Below, piece by piece: positions 49,144 through 61,228 of a stretch of DNA of 64,000 nucleotides (its first letter is position 1; every line of letters starts with the position of its first letter). The notes under the pieces were generated by a model. The model made no database searches. It was not told the origin of the DNA and saw nothing but the letters and a program-made list of their open reading frames with translations. The DNA comes from Dendrolimus kikuchii (taxonomy: Eukaryota > Arthropoda > Insecta > Lepidoptera > Lasiocampidae). Where the stretch lies: assembly GCA_019925095.2 (NCBI GenBank), contig CM034388.1, positions 31,192,934 through 31,256,933 on the forward strand. Reading direction: 5' to 3'. Both the position numbers and the translations under genes were made by a program.

Positions 49144-49391
49144 TCTATACTAATATTATAAAGCTGAAGAGTTTGCTTGTTTGTTTGTTTGTTTAAACGC
49201 GCTAATCTCAGGAACCGCTGGTCCGATTTGAAAAATTCTTTCAGTGTTGAATAGTACATTTATCGAGGAAGGCTATAGGCTATATATCATCACGCTAAGA
49301 CCAATAGGAGCAGAGCACTAATGAAGAATGTTTCAAAATCGGAGGGTTTTGAAAGCAAATTCCACGCAGACGACGTCGCGGGCACAGCTAG
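49144..49391 (+). mobile_element. Helitron-like element, type A, complete
   Basis: 248 bp: A|TCTATACTAATATTATAAAG, (TTTG)n, full body, GC-rich hairpin, GGGCACAGCTAG|T. It is the best reference copy of the family in this window. Non-autonomous: no Rep/helicase. Confidence 0.88.
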
Positions 49392-50470
49392 TTTATTAAT
49401 AAAAAAGCGGTCAAGCGTTTCACGCTGGTATTCCGTAAGAGCGTGGTATCTCACCGATCAAGCCGGCCCTAAGAGCTGAAATCATAATTCCAGCATAGCT
49501 CTCCCTCGTCAAAGGGTATAATAGCAGGGTTTCTAAGTAAAAGCTGCCCCCGCGCGTTGTCTACTTTTCAAGATTCTTTGAAAAACTTATTTTTCTGCCT
49601 TTAATTTTTTTTCAATAGTAAAATTACAAATTAACTAGTGGCGAATTTTTTAACAATACTTCGGAGCGAAAGACATAGAACAATATTTTTGTTGTAAATC
49701 GCGGATGAAAATACGATTTTTTAAAAATGAAATAAAACTAAAACAAATTTATCTCGAGTTTTTGAATATTATCTATATAAAAGTTAAAAATTTTGGTGAA
49801 TTATTTTTATTTGATAACAAAACGATTCCCATAGTGTCGCGGCACGATTCACTAAAAGAAGGTACACACTGGTCCAGCCGAGTATGCAATCAGTACGCTC
49901 GCGCCGGTGTGTACACGCAATATCAAAATTGCCTATGAAAAACGCTCTTTATCTATGGCCAACCGCCAATATTCGAAATTCAAAAACGGAACGACGACAA
50001 AAATTTGTACGCGCAAGAAAATTTAATATAAAGTCACAATATATTAAATTATACGCATTTAACAAGCAAAGGGTGATTCATTGAAGAATTCCTACGCTTC
50101 ACATAGTAAAAGTAGAAAACGCCGCGGAGACTCCGGACGAACGAGATTGTCCGGCCTCAAAAAATCGGATTTTACAGTGTTGCTTATATCTATTACATTT
50201 CTTTATTACTACATTTTTCAGTTCTTCCAAAAAGCTTAATGTTTATACATGTGCTATATTACTATTTTAAACTTATACATTTATATATACTCTAGGCACA
50301 ATCTATCTTAACATACATTTTACTACTCATGCAAGCTTCTTTTACTATTTTCTATTTTACAATTACTATTTATGTATTACTGTCTTTACTATATATTTTT
50401 TGATTGCTTTTTTACTTTTTTGCATTACGGACTATGTTTACTTATCTATATCTATTTTATACATACCTAT
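49392..50470. other. AT-rich spacer
   Basis: Short frames (49705-49938, 49884-50084) show no domain. A GC-richer patch (49870-49920) is unremarkable. No gene or matched repeat. Confidence 0.4.
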
Positions 50471-50472
50471 TA

Positions 50473-51328
<856 letters not shown>

Positions 51329-51329
51329 T

Positions 51330-51720
51330 TGTTTATATATTCACAAATATATACGAAATGTACACTTATCTATCTAAAGGGGCAGTTTTTACTTACTACT
51401 TAATTAACTTACTTTTAAACCCCTTGGTGTAGTTACTGACATAATACGTGTTTCATATTTGCCAAACGGATCCCTAAATAGAGCTGTATTACGCCTAGGG
51501 CTTACAACGATGCTAAATAACCTTTGTTTTAGGCTTTAAGAGGAAAAAAGCCTTGGCAAGTAGAGGCGGTGCCGCTGCCAGGTATGTTTGCCAGCCGCCT
51601 TCCGAGCCAACAGCCCTAACTCATTTGCTTAATAACTTAACGTACTTGCTCGGCCGTAGTTTATGCTTAGTTATAACATATTAATCATGCGATGTGCAGC
51701 TCGGTTTATGCTTCTTTTAA
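51330..51720. other. Unassigned spacer
   Basis: GC rises near 51560-51600 without a frame. No recognised repeat. Confidence 0.35.
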
Positions 51721-51723
51721 TTA

Positions 51724-51921
51724 GGGCTAAGCCTTTGCCGGCGTACCTCACTGCAACGCAGAGGTTCCGGGTTCGATTCCTGGTATAGTAAATTTCGGGA
51801 ACGTATTTTCTCCGTTATTTACTATGGTCTGGGTGTCTGGGATCGGCCGCAGAGTAGTACGTTGTATATTACCCATAACACAAGCGTAACTTGCTTAATT
51901 TGGGGATATACAATATGTGTT
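51724..51921 (+). mobile_element. tRNA-derived SINE, 5'-truncated
   Basis: Carries the Pol III B box GGTTCGATTCC at about 51769 followed by TATAGTAAATTTCGG, GTCTGGGTGTCTGGGATCGG and ATATTACCCATAACACAAGC. The head with the A box is missing (present in the 55566 copy). Confidence 0.82.
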
Positions 51922-52059
51922 TGACAGCCGATTTTTTTTTTGCGGAGTTCTTGGCATCAATTCCGACATGAAATTGGTGTGAAACTATTTGCTATTGTTA
52001 ATTATGTTTTTATATCAAGAGAAAGACTTTCAACTTGTATGAGAATACTCTTCTGAATG

Positions 52060-52262
52060 ACATCGGCTGCGAGACATGGACATTAATGAACTAACGTAGA
52101 GAAAAACTTACTAGAACAGAAAGAGCAATAGAAGCAAGCATGTTGAATGTCAGGCTTAGTGACAGAATCCGAAATTTGGAAATAAGAAGCAAGACAAAAG
52201 TATCGGATATAATAACTCGTATAGAACATCTAAAATGGAGTTGGTTAGGACGTATGGTTGCA
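52060..52262 (+). pseudogene. RTE-type reverse transcriptase C-terminal fragment
   Basis: The frame reads RAIEASMLNVRLSDRIRNLE, IRSKTKVSDIITRIEHLKWS and WLGRMVA, the conserved thumb-to-tail region of RTE/BovB-like proteins. It is cut by the SINE-A insertion at 52264. It has an upstream stop and no catalytic core. It differs from the ATGT-tailed family in sequence. Confidence 0.75.
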
Positions 52263-52263
52263 A

Positions 52264-52440
52264 TTTTTTTTTTTTAATTTTATTACAGGAGTTCAGCAGA
52301 CAGGCAGACGGCCCATTTGATGGAAACCGGTTACCATCGCCTATGGACATTTGCAACACCAAAGGTGCTACAAATGCGCTGCTGCTCTCTTAAGGGAGAC
52401 TGAAACCTGGTCACTAATGCCGGAACACAGCTCAAGGTTC
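52264..52440 (-). mobile_element. SINE-A, 5'-truncated
   Basis: Poly(T), then TTACAGGAGTTCAGCAGAC through GCCGGAACACAGCTCAAGG; the 5' half is absent. Confidence 0.8.
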
Positions 52441-53052
52441 TAATTATAAATAAACTAAATTATAACTAAATTAAACTATACAATAAATTAAACTAAAAAT
52501 AAACTATATATACAAACTAAAATTAAAATATAAAATCTAGTTCTAGACCGCTGTCAGTCGGAAACGTGCCCAAAAGACTGGCCACATTGCCTCTCTGAAT
52601 GGCAATGCTGATGCGTTGTCCGAGGTATAAACCAGTCTTTTGGTCACGTGAGACATCCACCAGACGTTTCACTATGTCTCGATAAAGCTTGTGTGCCTCA
52701 GGCCCCATGGTCCCAGGGTCTCGACCCCAAAAGCCGCAAATATGTAGCCATTTCCGATGGCCAAGTATTTGCGGCGTTTTAGGGCCTCCTGTTGTGCAGC
52801 AGCTGTACCGGCAGACATGCTAGTAGCTGGAAGATGGGACGCTGCCAAAGTATCGACGCAAGACGCATCCCATACTAAGGGGCGACCCATCTTCCAGGGC
52901 ACCAATGACATACCATCGGGTCTCCTGCCAGCGTCGTGGCACAGGCCGTTCGGTTCTAGGACGGCAGGTACCCCGGCGGTGACAAGAGCCCGACGGATTA
53001 TGTCATTAAGTGTTGCATGACGTGAAATTTTGCCGGCACTCCTGCTACACGA
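52441..53052 (-). pseudogene. Nuclease-like-domain protein, longest copy (family K)
   Basis: Minus strand: SAGKISRHATLNDIIRRALV, GVPAVLEPNGL, GRRPDGMSLVPWKMGRPLVW, DASCVDTLAASHLPATSMSA, then a one-base frameshift near 52705, MGPEAHKLYRDIVKRLVDVS and RISIAIQRGNVASLLGTFP, stop at 52523. The PDG...PW..GR.LVWDA..VDT block recurs in proteins next to reverse transcriptases in many invertebrates and looks like a PD-(D/E)XK-type nuclease core; that is inference, and the final Lys is not evident. TTTTATCGTGTAGCAG just upstream resembles a splice acceptor. 3' relatives are at 3293 and 17399. Confidence 0.6.
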
Positions 53053-53111
53053 TAAAATACTTATAAGGATATACTTATAATAAAGAATGAAAATCACATG
53101 ACAAAAATAAT

Positions 53112-53350
53112 GTTAAACTTATGGGAGCTGCATACGTCTAGTCATCGCAGCGAACAACGAACTACTGACTAGCGCATATATGCTCTATCTTGTTGCTCAC
53201 ATCATCCGTCCCGCTCACACATTGTGCTATATATTGTACCAGCTGTAGGACTTGTTAATATTAGTTCTTACGTTTACCGTTTACAAAATAAATCAGTTCA
53301 CTTCAGTCCACATTAGCACTCGACAGTGAATACTATACTCTCTGCCAATG
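53112..53350 (+). mobile_element. Possible LTR fragment
   Basis: Starts TGTTAAACTTATGGGAG. Its end CAAAATAAATCAGTTCACTTC...CACTCGACAGTGAATACTA recurs at 55411-55465. A poly(A)-signal-like AATAAA and the repeated end suggest an LTR, but the other terminus is unclear. Confidence 0.4.
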
Positions 53351-53639
53351 TATTACACCAGCAGCAGCCCACGACTTTGTCGGCATTTCTCTTGAACATT
53401 CGCAATATAAACAACCTATTTATGGCCATCATTTGCGTAACCACGTGTTCTTACTAAAAACTATTTTTCATCAAGATCGTTATAGCCGTTTTTGAGTTAT
53501 AGAAGCAAATTATAGACAGAGAGAAAAAAAATTAATTGTAGAATTTAGGTCAGTGAATCACAAAAGGAATATCTATAATAAAATTTGAGAATAAGTTTAA
53601 TTTACACACAGAACATCCAACATAGATAAAATGTCATCA

Positions 53640-53815
53640 AAATTGTAGAACCCGATTCCAGCGCCAAGTATTTTGTTTAGATTAATGGGTGACATTATAG
53701 AAGTTTTGTTTAGGATCCCTATTTTTTATATAGCCTATATAAATCCGGGATAATGTAGCATTTTTGAGTTTATTCGTTACAAACATACAAACCTTACCTC
53801 TTTATGATAATGTTA
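53640..53815 (-). mobile_element. Helitron-like remnant
   Basis: Reads TAGCCTATATAAATCCGGG and GAGTTTATTCGTTACAAAC, words of a common lepidopteran Helitron tail, in reverse orientation. Ends not defined. Confidence 0.45.
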
Positions 53816-54017
53816 TCTTTATATATATAATTCTTCTGTACGTGTGTTGACAGTGAACTCCTCCTAAACGGCTGGACCGATTTGAATGAATTTTTTGTGT
53901 GTGTTCAAGTGAATTCGAGGATGGTTTAGATCCATAATTGGACCCGGTAGGTGGCGCTGCAATCGGGTTCTAAATTCTATTTCTTCAGGGCAAAACAACG
54001 CCTGCCGGGACAGCTAG
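53816..54017 (+). mobile_element. Helitron-like element, type D
   Basis: A|TCTTTATATATATAATTC, GACAGTGAACTCCTCC, AAACGGCTGGACCGATTTG, GGTAGGTGGCGCTGC, CGCCTGCCGGGACAG, CTAG|T. About 202 bp, non-autonomous. Confidence 0.75.
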
Positions 54018-54435
54018 TAGATATATAAATATGTAAGTTTTATTTAAAAAATACTAAGGCAAAGCTGTCAAAGGCAGATATTTACAAATAAATCTTTTAT
54101 CTTTTTAAATATTACGTAAAATGGCTTCCTTCTCTAGCAATACAATTAACCTAGATTCCCTCGATTGTTTAGACAATTAGTACACGAAAGCAGCCATTTG
54201 ACGCAAGTAAACGGGGTGTAAATTATGTAATAGTCGTTCAATTAACAAAGTTACGCCTCGATTCACAAACGGAATGACTTACGCCCACTTCTTGGTGGTT
54301 CAAATGCTCCCCACGTCTCATCTCAATCACGCGGGGGAGAAATCTAATAGTTTTTGTGGTAACACTCCTAACTTAATATTATAAATGCGAATTAGGATTT
54401 GTTTGTGTGTTACGCTTGAAGGGTTAGAGCAAAGA
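54018..54435. other. AT-rich spacer with a Helitron 5' scrap
   Basis: AATATTATAAATGCGAATTAGG at 54375 resembles a Helitron 5' end, cut off by the Rep-500 copy. Otherwise nothing recognised. Confidence 0.4.
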
Positions 54436-54931
54436 GTACATTATGGTACTAGTGTGTAACATTGGTGATTACAGCCGAGGCGCCATTGAGACTCGAGCCG
54501 TAGGCGAGGGTCTTAAGAGAGCCGAGAACGGTAATCATCAATACACACGTGTATCATACGACGTTTTTCAACACACTTGTGAATAAAATAACAACAAAAA
54601 CTCATTTTATTTAGTAGATAAAAAAAGTTATATATGAGTGAAAGTTTTATTTATTAAACACGTACGAGTTAAAATTATCTATTTAAATAAGAAGTTGCAT
54701 GAAATGAGCAAGCAATAGGAACATTAATTTATTTGTTCTATAGAACACGATCTTTTTTTTTAATAAAAACTTTTTTAAGAACAAAGCAACTCAACCAATA
54801 AAATTAAAAAAAAAAATCTATAACTCACTAGTGAGTTATAATGTTTTTTAGTCACAGTTTGATTATGGGTATCATTCTGTGCCTAATTGCGGTGACCATA
54901 GAGCCACTTTATGAGCAAGTGTGTTGAAAAA
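54436..54931 (-). repeat. Rep-500 dispersed repeat
   Basis: Minus-strand copy of 28805-29296. It keeps the TTATAACTCACTAGTGAGTT-like palindrome and both ends. Confidence 0.82.
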
Positions 54932-55094
54932 TAAATTATAGCTTGATTTTACTGGATTTACTGTTTAACACGCACAACGTTTCAGAGAGTAAGAACAAAG
55001 CAGTATTGCCATGACTGTAAACTCAAAAGTTGCGTTTGTCTTGTTACAATGATTTTTTACTTTACTTTTGTTTTAATTTATAAAGTATAAGTTT

Positions 55095-55399
55095 TAATTG
55101 CAGGAGTTCAGCAGACAGGCAGACTGCCTACTGGATGGAAAGCGGTTACCATCGCCTATGGACATTTGCAACACCAAAGGTGCTACAAATGCGCTGCTGC
55201 TCTCTTAAGGGAGACTGGAACCTGGTCACTAATACCGGAACACAACTCAAGGTTGTTATGGCGACATACTTTAGACAGGGGTGGTAGCCATCCAGTCAGG
55301 CAAATGCGCTACCACCTGGCTGTGGGTTGTTAAGTCGCCTCTTACGACAGGCCGCCCAGCCGCAGGAAATTGTATTCTTTCTCCGTTCCTGCACGGATG
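55095..55399 (-). mobile_element. SINE-A, full length
   Basis: From TTGCAGGAGTTCAGCAGAC to TTCCTGCACGGAT; the T-tract is reduced. It is followed by a sequence shared with 53288-53345. Confidence 0.8.
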
Positions 55400-55565
55400 A
55401 ATCGTTTTCAAAATAAATTACTTCACTTCAGTTTCCATCAGCACTCGACAGTGAATACTACTCTTTGCCATCTGAAGTATCATGCTGTTCCAAATCAGTA
55501 GCTGGATCAATGGATCGATGATTGCTGACTGGGTCCATAGAAATAATAATAATAATCGGCAGACA

Positions 55566-55788
55566 AACACACACACACATTGTATATCCCCAAATTAAGC
55601 AAGTTACGCTTGTGTTATGGGTAATATACAACGGACTACTCTGGGGCCGATCCCAGACACCCAGACCATAGTAAATAACGGAGAAAAGACGTTTTCCGAA
55701 ATTTACTATACCAGGAATCGAACCCGGAGCCTCTGCGTTGCAGTGAGGTAGGCCGGCAAAGGCTTAGCTCGCTCAACCACAGAGGCCG
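55566..55788 (-). mobile_element. tRNA-derived SINE, full length
   Basis: Minus strand: GGCCTCTGTGGTTGAGCGAG (A box region), CACTGCAACGCAGAGG, GGTTCGATTCC (B box), then TATAGTAAATTTCGG and a body matching 51724-51921, ending near a (TG)n tract. It is not a functional tRNA: no complete cloverleaf, and it has a long 3' body. Confidence 0.85.
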
Positions 55789-55789
55789 T

Positions 55790-56270
55790 CAAATTGTCGT
55801 CAAAAACCAATGAGTAACACCTCCACAACTATAGAATATGCGTCCATATGATACGTCGAGCCCTAACGCTGCCGGCGGCCATTACCCGAATGCCCTGAGC
55901 ATTCGCCAAAATTACGCCGCAACATGCAAACATTTTAATTTAGTTACGCAATTTAACTTCAGCTCCAAATTTTCGTGTCACAAGACCTTCTGGGGTTTTC
56001 CTTTGAATTTTTCATAAGCCTTATTGCGTTTGACAGCGTCTATCTCTAACCTAAATTAATAGAAGTCTATTTAATTTGATACTTACAATCTGCCGCATGT
56101 TGTGCATAAAGGTAATTGCCAATTTTTGTAGCCTGTGAAATGGTAAAGAAAATTAAGTTTTCCAGAGTTATAAGCATTTACAAAAGTGTGCCAGGCTTTG
56201 TAAATATAATTAAGCTTAAGCTGTCACATGCAGAGACCTTAAAAGACGATTAAGTTCATTTTTGCAACCA
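55790..56270. other. Unassigned spacer
   Basis: No frame above 60 codons and no recognised repeat. Confidence 0.4.
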
Positions 56271-56274
56271 AAAA

Positions 56275-56776
56275 TCTTATACTAATATAAAAAGCTGAAG
56301 AGTTTGTTTGTTTGAACGCGCTAATCTCAGGAACTACTAGTCTGATTTGAAAAATTTTTTCAGTGTTAGATAGCCCATTTATCAAGGAAGGTTATAGGCT
56401 ATATATCATCCCGCTAAAACGAATAGGAGCGGAGCACCAATGGAGAATGTTTCAAAATCGGGTTCTTTTTACTTGTTAGCAAGTTGTTAATAAATTTAAA
56501 ACTAAAGATACATAATCTTTTTCTGAAACGGGCATCCAAGACCAGATTGATCTTCCGCTGAGTCCTTATATTACATCATTGCAAAGCATGAAAGTAGAAT
56601 CTTAAACGGCAGGAGTGGCAAAGCGTCCGGCAGGGCGGGCTGCGGGCAATAGAGCCTCCAACTAAGTGGCCTGAGTGCACTCTCGGTGTTCTCATTTATC
56701 GAGGAATGAAGAATGTTTCAAAATCGGGTGTTTTTTTTAACTATTCCACGTGGACGAAGTCGCGGGAAGAAGCTAG
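56275..56776 (+). mobile_element. Helitron-like element, type A, with ~230-bp internal insertion
   Basis: TC start at 56275 and CTAG at 56773-56776. After TTTCAAAATCGG the body is interrupted by sequence that includes GATCTTCCGCTGAGTCC and TTACATCATTGCAAAGCATG (as at 5300-5360, family J), and resumes at ATTTATCGAGGAATGAAG. Confidence 0.72.
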
Positions 56777-56898
56777 TTTAATATATTTGTAAAATTAAAA
56801 TAATTGCTAGTCCGTTGCTTTGCTATAATGTTCGCGAAATTCCTAGTCATAAAACAAAAGGGCGAATTAAATCAAGTATATACTAATTCCTATGACTT

Positions 56899-57150
56899 GT
56901 TATAAGAGGCGACAAAATAACCCACGGCTAGATGGCAGGGCATTTGCTCGTCTGGATGGCCACCATACCTGGCCTAGAGTATGCAGCCATAGCAACCACG
57001 AGTTGTGTTCCGACACTAGTAGCTAGGTTCCAGTCCTCCCTTCGAGGCCAGCAGCACATTGGCATCACCTTGGTGTTGTAAACGTCAATAAAAAACGGTA
57101 ACCACTTTCCACCATATGGGTCATCGGCCTGCGGCTCATCAGCAATAGAA
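56899..57150 (+). mobile_element. SINE-A related, divergent
   Basis: AGGCGACAAAATAACCCACG, GGCAGGGCATTTGCTCGTC, CTTCGAGGCCAGCAGCACAT; resembles the older 47603 subfamily. Confidence 0.62.
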
Positions 57151-57232
57151 GCAGTTTTTCGCTGGCACAACTAGTGTAGAATATAAAATTAAATAAAAAC
57201 TACAAAAAATAAACAATAATATGCGATAATAT

Positions 57233-57540
57233 TTTCTTAAGTTTTCGCGCCTTGTATACATAATAAAACTACGTTTTAACGGTTTTAAGCGCGGTAATTT
57301 TATTTGATTTTGGTTTTTCCGATGTTTCGGCCACTTTTCAGTGTCCGTGATCACGGAAGACAGAACTAATAATACTTACTAGTTAAATATACTAAATAAA
57401 ACTTTAACAATACTCGTTGACACTTGACATCCTTGTTTTCCGTGATCACGGCCACTGAAAAGTGGCCGAAACGTCGGGAAAACCAAAATCAAATAAAATT
57501 ACCGCGCTTAAAACCGTTAAAACGTAGTTTTATTAATAAT
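57233..57540. mobile_element. Fold-back element, type B, complete
   Basis: Both long arms are present (ACTACGTTTTAACGGTTTTAA...CACTTTTCAGTG and complement), with ACTCGTTGACACTTGACATC in the centre. Arm length is about 95 bp. Confidence 0.85.
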
Positions 57541-58078
57541 ATGCGAGTTCTCGTGGGATATCGAATATTGCTTGTAAAGTCAATTAAAGTTATATCGTTA
57601 ATTCCTGCTGTGTGTAGGTGTAGTGGAACACTTACAAGCCAATAGATGGCGCTGTGCAATAATTGATGTCACAAATGTTTCCCGCAACATACAAAGAATA
57701 TATACAAATTTTCAAATATAATAGATGGGCCTAAAGTCCGGTATCGCTGAAACAGCCATCTGCGGCTATTCAGCTGGGTCCAGCTCCAAAAAAAAAAAAA
57801 AAACTGATGGGCCTAGGCCTGCGAGGAACAACAATAACCTCCCTGGGAGGTCTTCCTTTGAGACGGAGGAGCATTCCATCTCGCTCTTCCACCCCTATAC
57901 GGGTCACCCCTTCATAAGCTAGTCTTTTTAAGCCCCGGAATCTACTTTCTTATTTTTCTGGTCTATTTAATATGTTTTCTGTACATTTTATTGCATAATC
58001 ATTGATAGATCATATGTTGATATAATATATATATATCGATATGATCATCATACATCATATCATATATCATAATTATAT
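57541..58078. other. Unassigned spacer with a 65-codon frame
   Basis: Frame 57725-57922 carries a poly-Lys run and ends RSSFETEEHSISLFHPYTG; I do not recognise it. The A15-type run inside it looks like a retroposon A-tail at about 57788-57803. Confidence 0.3.
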
Positions 58079-58456
58079 TATCTGCGGAGTGACGCCCGCG
58101 GACCGCGTTCGTAATACCGAAGTAAGAAAGAGTTGGTCTGAAAGAGAGTGTCGGGGTGAAGGTAAGGAAAGGAATGCTCCGGTGGTTCGGGCATGTGGAA
58201 AGAATGACCAAACAGATATACAATGCAAAAGTGGATGGATGCAGAAGTCGTGGAAGGCCACGACACACCTTCCATGATCAAATCGATCGTGTACTAGCAG
58301 AAGATGATGTCAGGAGCCTTCAAAACAGACGAGCTTGCATGACAAGAGCTATGAATGTCAAAGAAGCAAGTGAGGTGTCTAAGAATAAGCCTGAATGGCG
58401 CTCTGTTGTTCGTGCCTACCCCGCAAGAGAACTGGCGTGAAGTTATGTATGTATGT
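58079..58456 (+). pseudogene. ATGT-tailed RTE-like LINE fragment, frameshifted
   Basis: Starts in ICGVTPADRVRNTEVRK and is frameshifted before KVRKGMLRWFGHVER. It has a 12-bp deletion (HDER lost) and ends in (ATGT)n. ATAATTATA on both sides is a probable target duplication. Confidence 0.78.
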
Positions 58457-58462
58457 ATAATT

Positions 58463-58660
58463 ATAATGAGGAGGGATGAAAGTCACGTGACAAAAAGAAT
58501 ATTACACTACAAGATGGATGGGTACAAATTTAAAGCTAGACCAAAAAAAAGATGTATGGATTGTGTGAAGGATGATACGATGATATGCGGTGTGACAGAA
58601 GAGGTATGTCAGAATAGAAGAGTGTGGAAGGAAAAGACATAATGTGCTGACCCCAAGGAA
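58463..58660 (+). pseudogene. Second RTE/endonuclease-RT type C-terminal fragment
   Basis: ESHVTKRILHYKMDGYKFKA, RPKKRCMDCVKDDTMICGVT, EEVCQNRRVWKEKT, then stop. The RPKKRW.DCVK.D...GV....RR.WK pattern is the end of many arthropod endonuclease-RTs. It is a separate family from the ATGT-tailed one that inserted next to it. Confidence 0.65.
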
Positions 58661-58783
58661 TTGGAATATGGTGAAAGAAGAGAGAGCACCAATGATAGAT
58701 CAATCATCTATTACAACTGCGAGCCACCGTCAATTAATCTCAGCGCTTATACTGGGAACCGGAGGAGGCAGTATACAGCTATA

Positions 58784-59282
58784 GTACATTATGGTACTAG
58801 TATGTAACATTGGTGATTACCGCCGAGGCGCCATTGAGACTCGAGCCGTAGGCGAGGGTCTTAAGAGAGCCGAGGACGGTAATCATCAATACACACGTGT
58901 ATCATACGACGTTTTTCAACACACTTGTGAATAAAATAACAACAAAAACTCATTTTATTTAGTAGATAAAAAAAGTTATATATGAGTGAAAGTTTTATTT
59001 GTTAAACACGTACGAGTTAAAATTATCTATTTAAATAAGAAGATGCATGAAATGAGCAAGCAATAGGAACATTAATTTATTTGTTCTATAGAACACGATC
59101 TTTTTTTTTTGAATAAAAACTTTTTTAAGAACAAAGCAACTCAACCAATAAAATAAAAAAAAAAAATCTATAACTCACTAGTGAGTTATAATGTTTTTTA
59201 CTCACAGTTTGATAATGGGTGTCATTCTGTGCCTAATTGCGGTGACCATAGAGCCACTTTATGAGCAAGTGTGTTGAAAAAA
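58784..59282 (-). repeat. Rep-500 dispersed repeat
   Basis: Minus-strand copy, visibly more like 54436-54931 than like 28805-29296 in its indel pattern. Confidence 0.82.
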
Positions 59283-59675
59283 TATTTATCATACATACTC
59301 ATGGCTGTATTATAATCTAAACTTTCGTACACAGACTGTAAGGGTCTGTTTCACAATGTACAAATAAAGTATCCAATAGCTATTTAACAAATTAATTATG
59401 TGACATATAAAAGTTCTGGTTAGTCGTGATTGCGTTTCACCATCATCTTACTTATAAATTTATTTGGCACATAGATATTTGCCACTTACTAGTTAGTAAG
59501 TTTGGCAACGTCGCATTTTGTAGTTCCGTTTTACTAAATACATGTATTAGGAAATACATTCTGCGTTGTAAATACGTTTTAATCATTTTAATGTACATTT
59601 TATATAAATACAGCTTGAAATATGTTATGACTTAATTTTTTATTGATCAAAACAGCGTATACATTATTTTTTATT
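59283..59675. other. AT-rich spacer
   Basis: No gene; a 69-codon hydrophobic frame (59426-59635) has no recognisable domain. Confidence 0.4.
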
Positions 59676-60562
59676 AACCGACTTCAAAAAAAGGAGGAGG
59701 TTCTTAATTCGTCGGAGTCTTTTTTTTTTATGTATGTTCACCGATTACCTACTCCGAGATTTATGACCCAATTTACGTGATTCTTTTTTTCTTCGACGCA
59801 AAATTGCTGCCATTTGGTTCCGTAAAAGTTTAATATAGTTTGGCCCAGTAGTTTTCATTTTACGATCATTTTTTTGTTCCCGTTTCTTGGGACCTATATT
59901 TTTTAAGGAGCGCGGCACCGTTCGTAGGTCTACCCATACATAGCTAGACACTAGAAAGTAACAAATAAAAAAAAAAACTTCGTTTAAAAAAACCGACTTC
60001 AAAAACTAAAAAAGTATAAAATAACTTATTTCTAAAGCTATTATTATTAATATATATTATCTAAAACATCTTGAAGTCGGTGCAAAGTAAAACATAAAAA
60101 TTACTATATTTTGAAAATTACTAAGCACCGACTTCAAGATGTTTTAGATAATATATATTAATAACAATAGCTTTAGAAATAAGCTATTTTATACTTTTTA
60201 TTTTTTTAGTGAAGGGTGAAGGTAAGGAAAGGAATGCTCCGGTGGTTCGGGCATGCGGAAAGAATGCATGATGAAAGAATGACTAAACAGATATACAATG
60301 CAAAAGTGGATGGATGCAGAAGTCGTGGAAGGCCACGACACACCTTCCATGATCAAATTGATCGTGTACTAGCGGAGGGTGATGTCAGGAGCCTTAAGAA
60401 CAGACGAGTGTGCATGACAAGAGTTATGAATGTCAAAGAAGCGAGTGAGGTGTGTAAGAATGGGCCTAAATGCCGCTCTGTTGTTCGTGCCTACCCCACA
60501 AGGGAACTGGCGTGAAGTTATGTATGTATGTATTTTTTTAGTTTTTGAAGTCGGTTTTTTTA
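59676..60562 (-). mobile_element. Fold-back element, type A, with nested LINE
   Basis: Starts AACCGACTTCAAAAAAAGG, shoulder 59690-59990, hairpin arms 60010-60083 and 60125-60198, and ends near TTTTTGAAGTCGGTTTTTTT. An ATGT-tailed LINE (60211-60530) is nested just outside the right arm. Confidence 0.85.
60211..60530 (+). mobile_element. ATGT-tailed RTE-like LINE fragment with 12-bp TSD
   Basis: Intact 99-codon RT tail from KVRKGMLRWFGHAERMHDER to ...YPTRELA, (ATGT)n end. Flanked by exact TATTTTTTTAGT (60199-60210 and 60531-60542). Confidence 0.88.
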
Positions 60563-61020
60563 GACGAACTTTTTTCATGTCCTTCTGAGCCTTCTCATTA
60601 TATCCGTGTTGTCGAGGAGCTGGATGACATGATGGGAAGCCGATCGAGCCCAATGTACCATGGCATTAAGAAATAAAACAAATATTGTTCCCACAATTTC
60701 TCTATGTAATGCGATAAGAGGCCTACCCATGCCCATTCCGTCCACTTAACAGTAAATGCGTTCGCATGTCAGAACCGGATGGCATCGGTCGGGGTCGCGT
60801 GTCGGCGAGGGGTTAATTTTTGAAACGTAAAAGCGACTGCGGCCTCTTTAACGACTTTCAGTTGTCAAAATGTCAACTGGCTTTTACGATGATTGTTGTA
60901 GCCTGTGGAGGAATACGTGTTTACTTTATTAATTGTTTCTTATTGCCTCATTTCCATCACAAAGTGATAATTATTTAGCTTTCTTTGTTAACGCGCTATA
61001 ATTTTCGTGTCGCATCTTTT
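60563..61020. other. Unassigned spacer
   Basis: A GC-richer patch GCGTGTCGGCGAGGGG near 60808 has no frame. Nothing recognised. Confidence 0.35.
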
Positions 61021-61228
61021 TTCTTTTTTTTATTGCAGGAGGTCAGCAGACAGGCAGACGGCCCACTTAATGGAAAGCGGTTACCATCGCCTATGGACAT
61101 TTGCAACACCAAAGTTGCTACAAATGCGCTGCTGCTCTCTTAAGGGAGACTGGAACCTGGTCACTAATGCCGGAACACAACTCAAGGCTGTTATGGCGAC
61201 GTACTTTAGACCAGGGGTGGTAGCCGAC
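61021..61228 (-). mobile_element. SINE-A 3' two-thirds
   Basis: Poly(T), GCAGGAGGTCAGCAGACAGG through AGACCAGGGGTGGTAGCC; joined head-on to an inverted fragment. Confidence 0.78.

Noticed and set aside
55710..55790. tRNA gene
   Set aside because: A and B boxes are present, but the sequence continues into a conserved non-tRNA body that recurs at 51724, so it is a tRNA-derived SINE.
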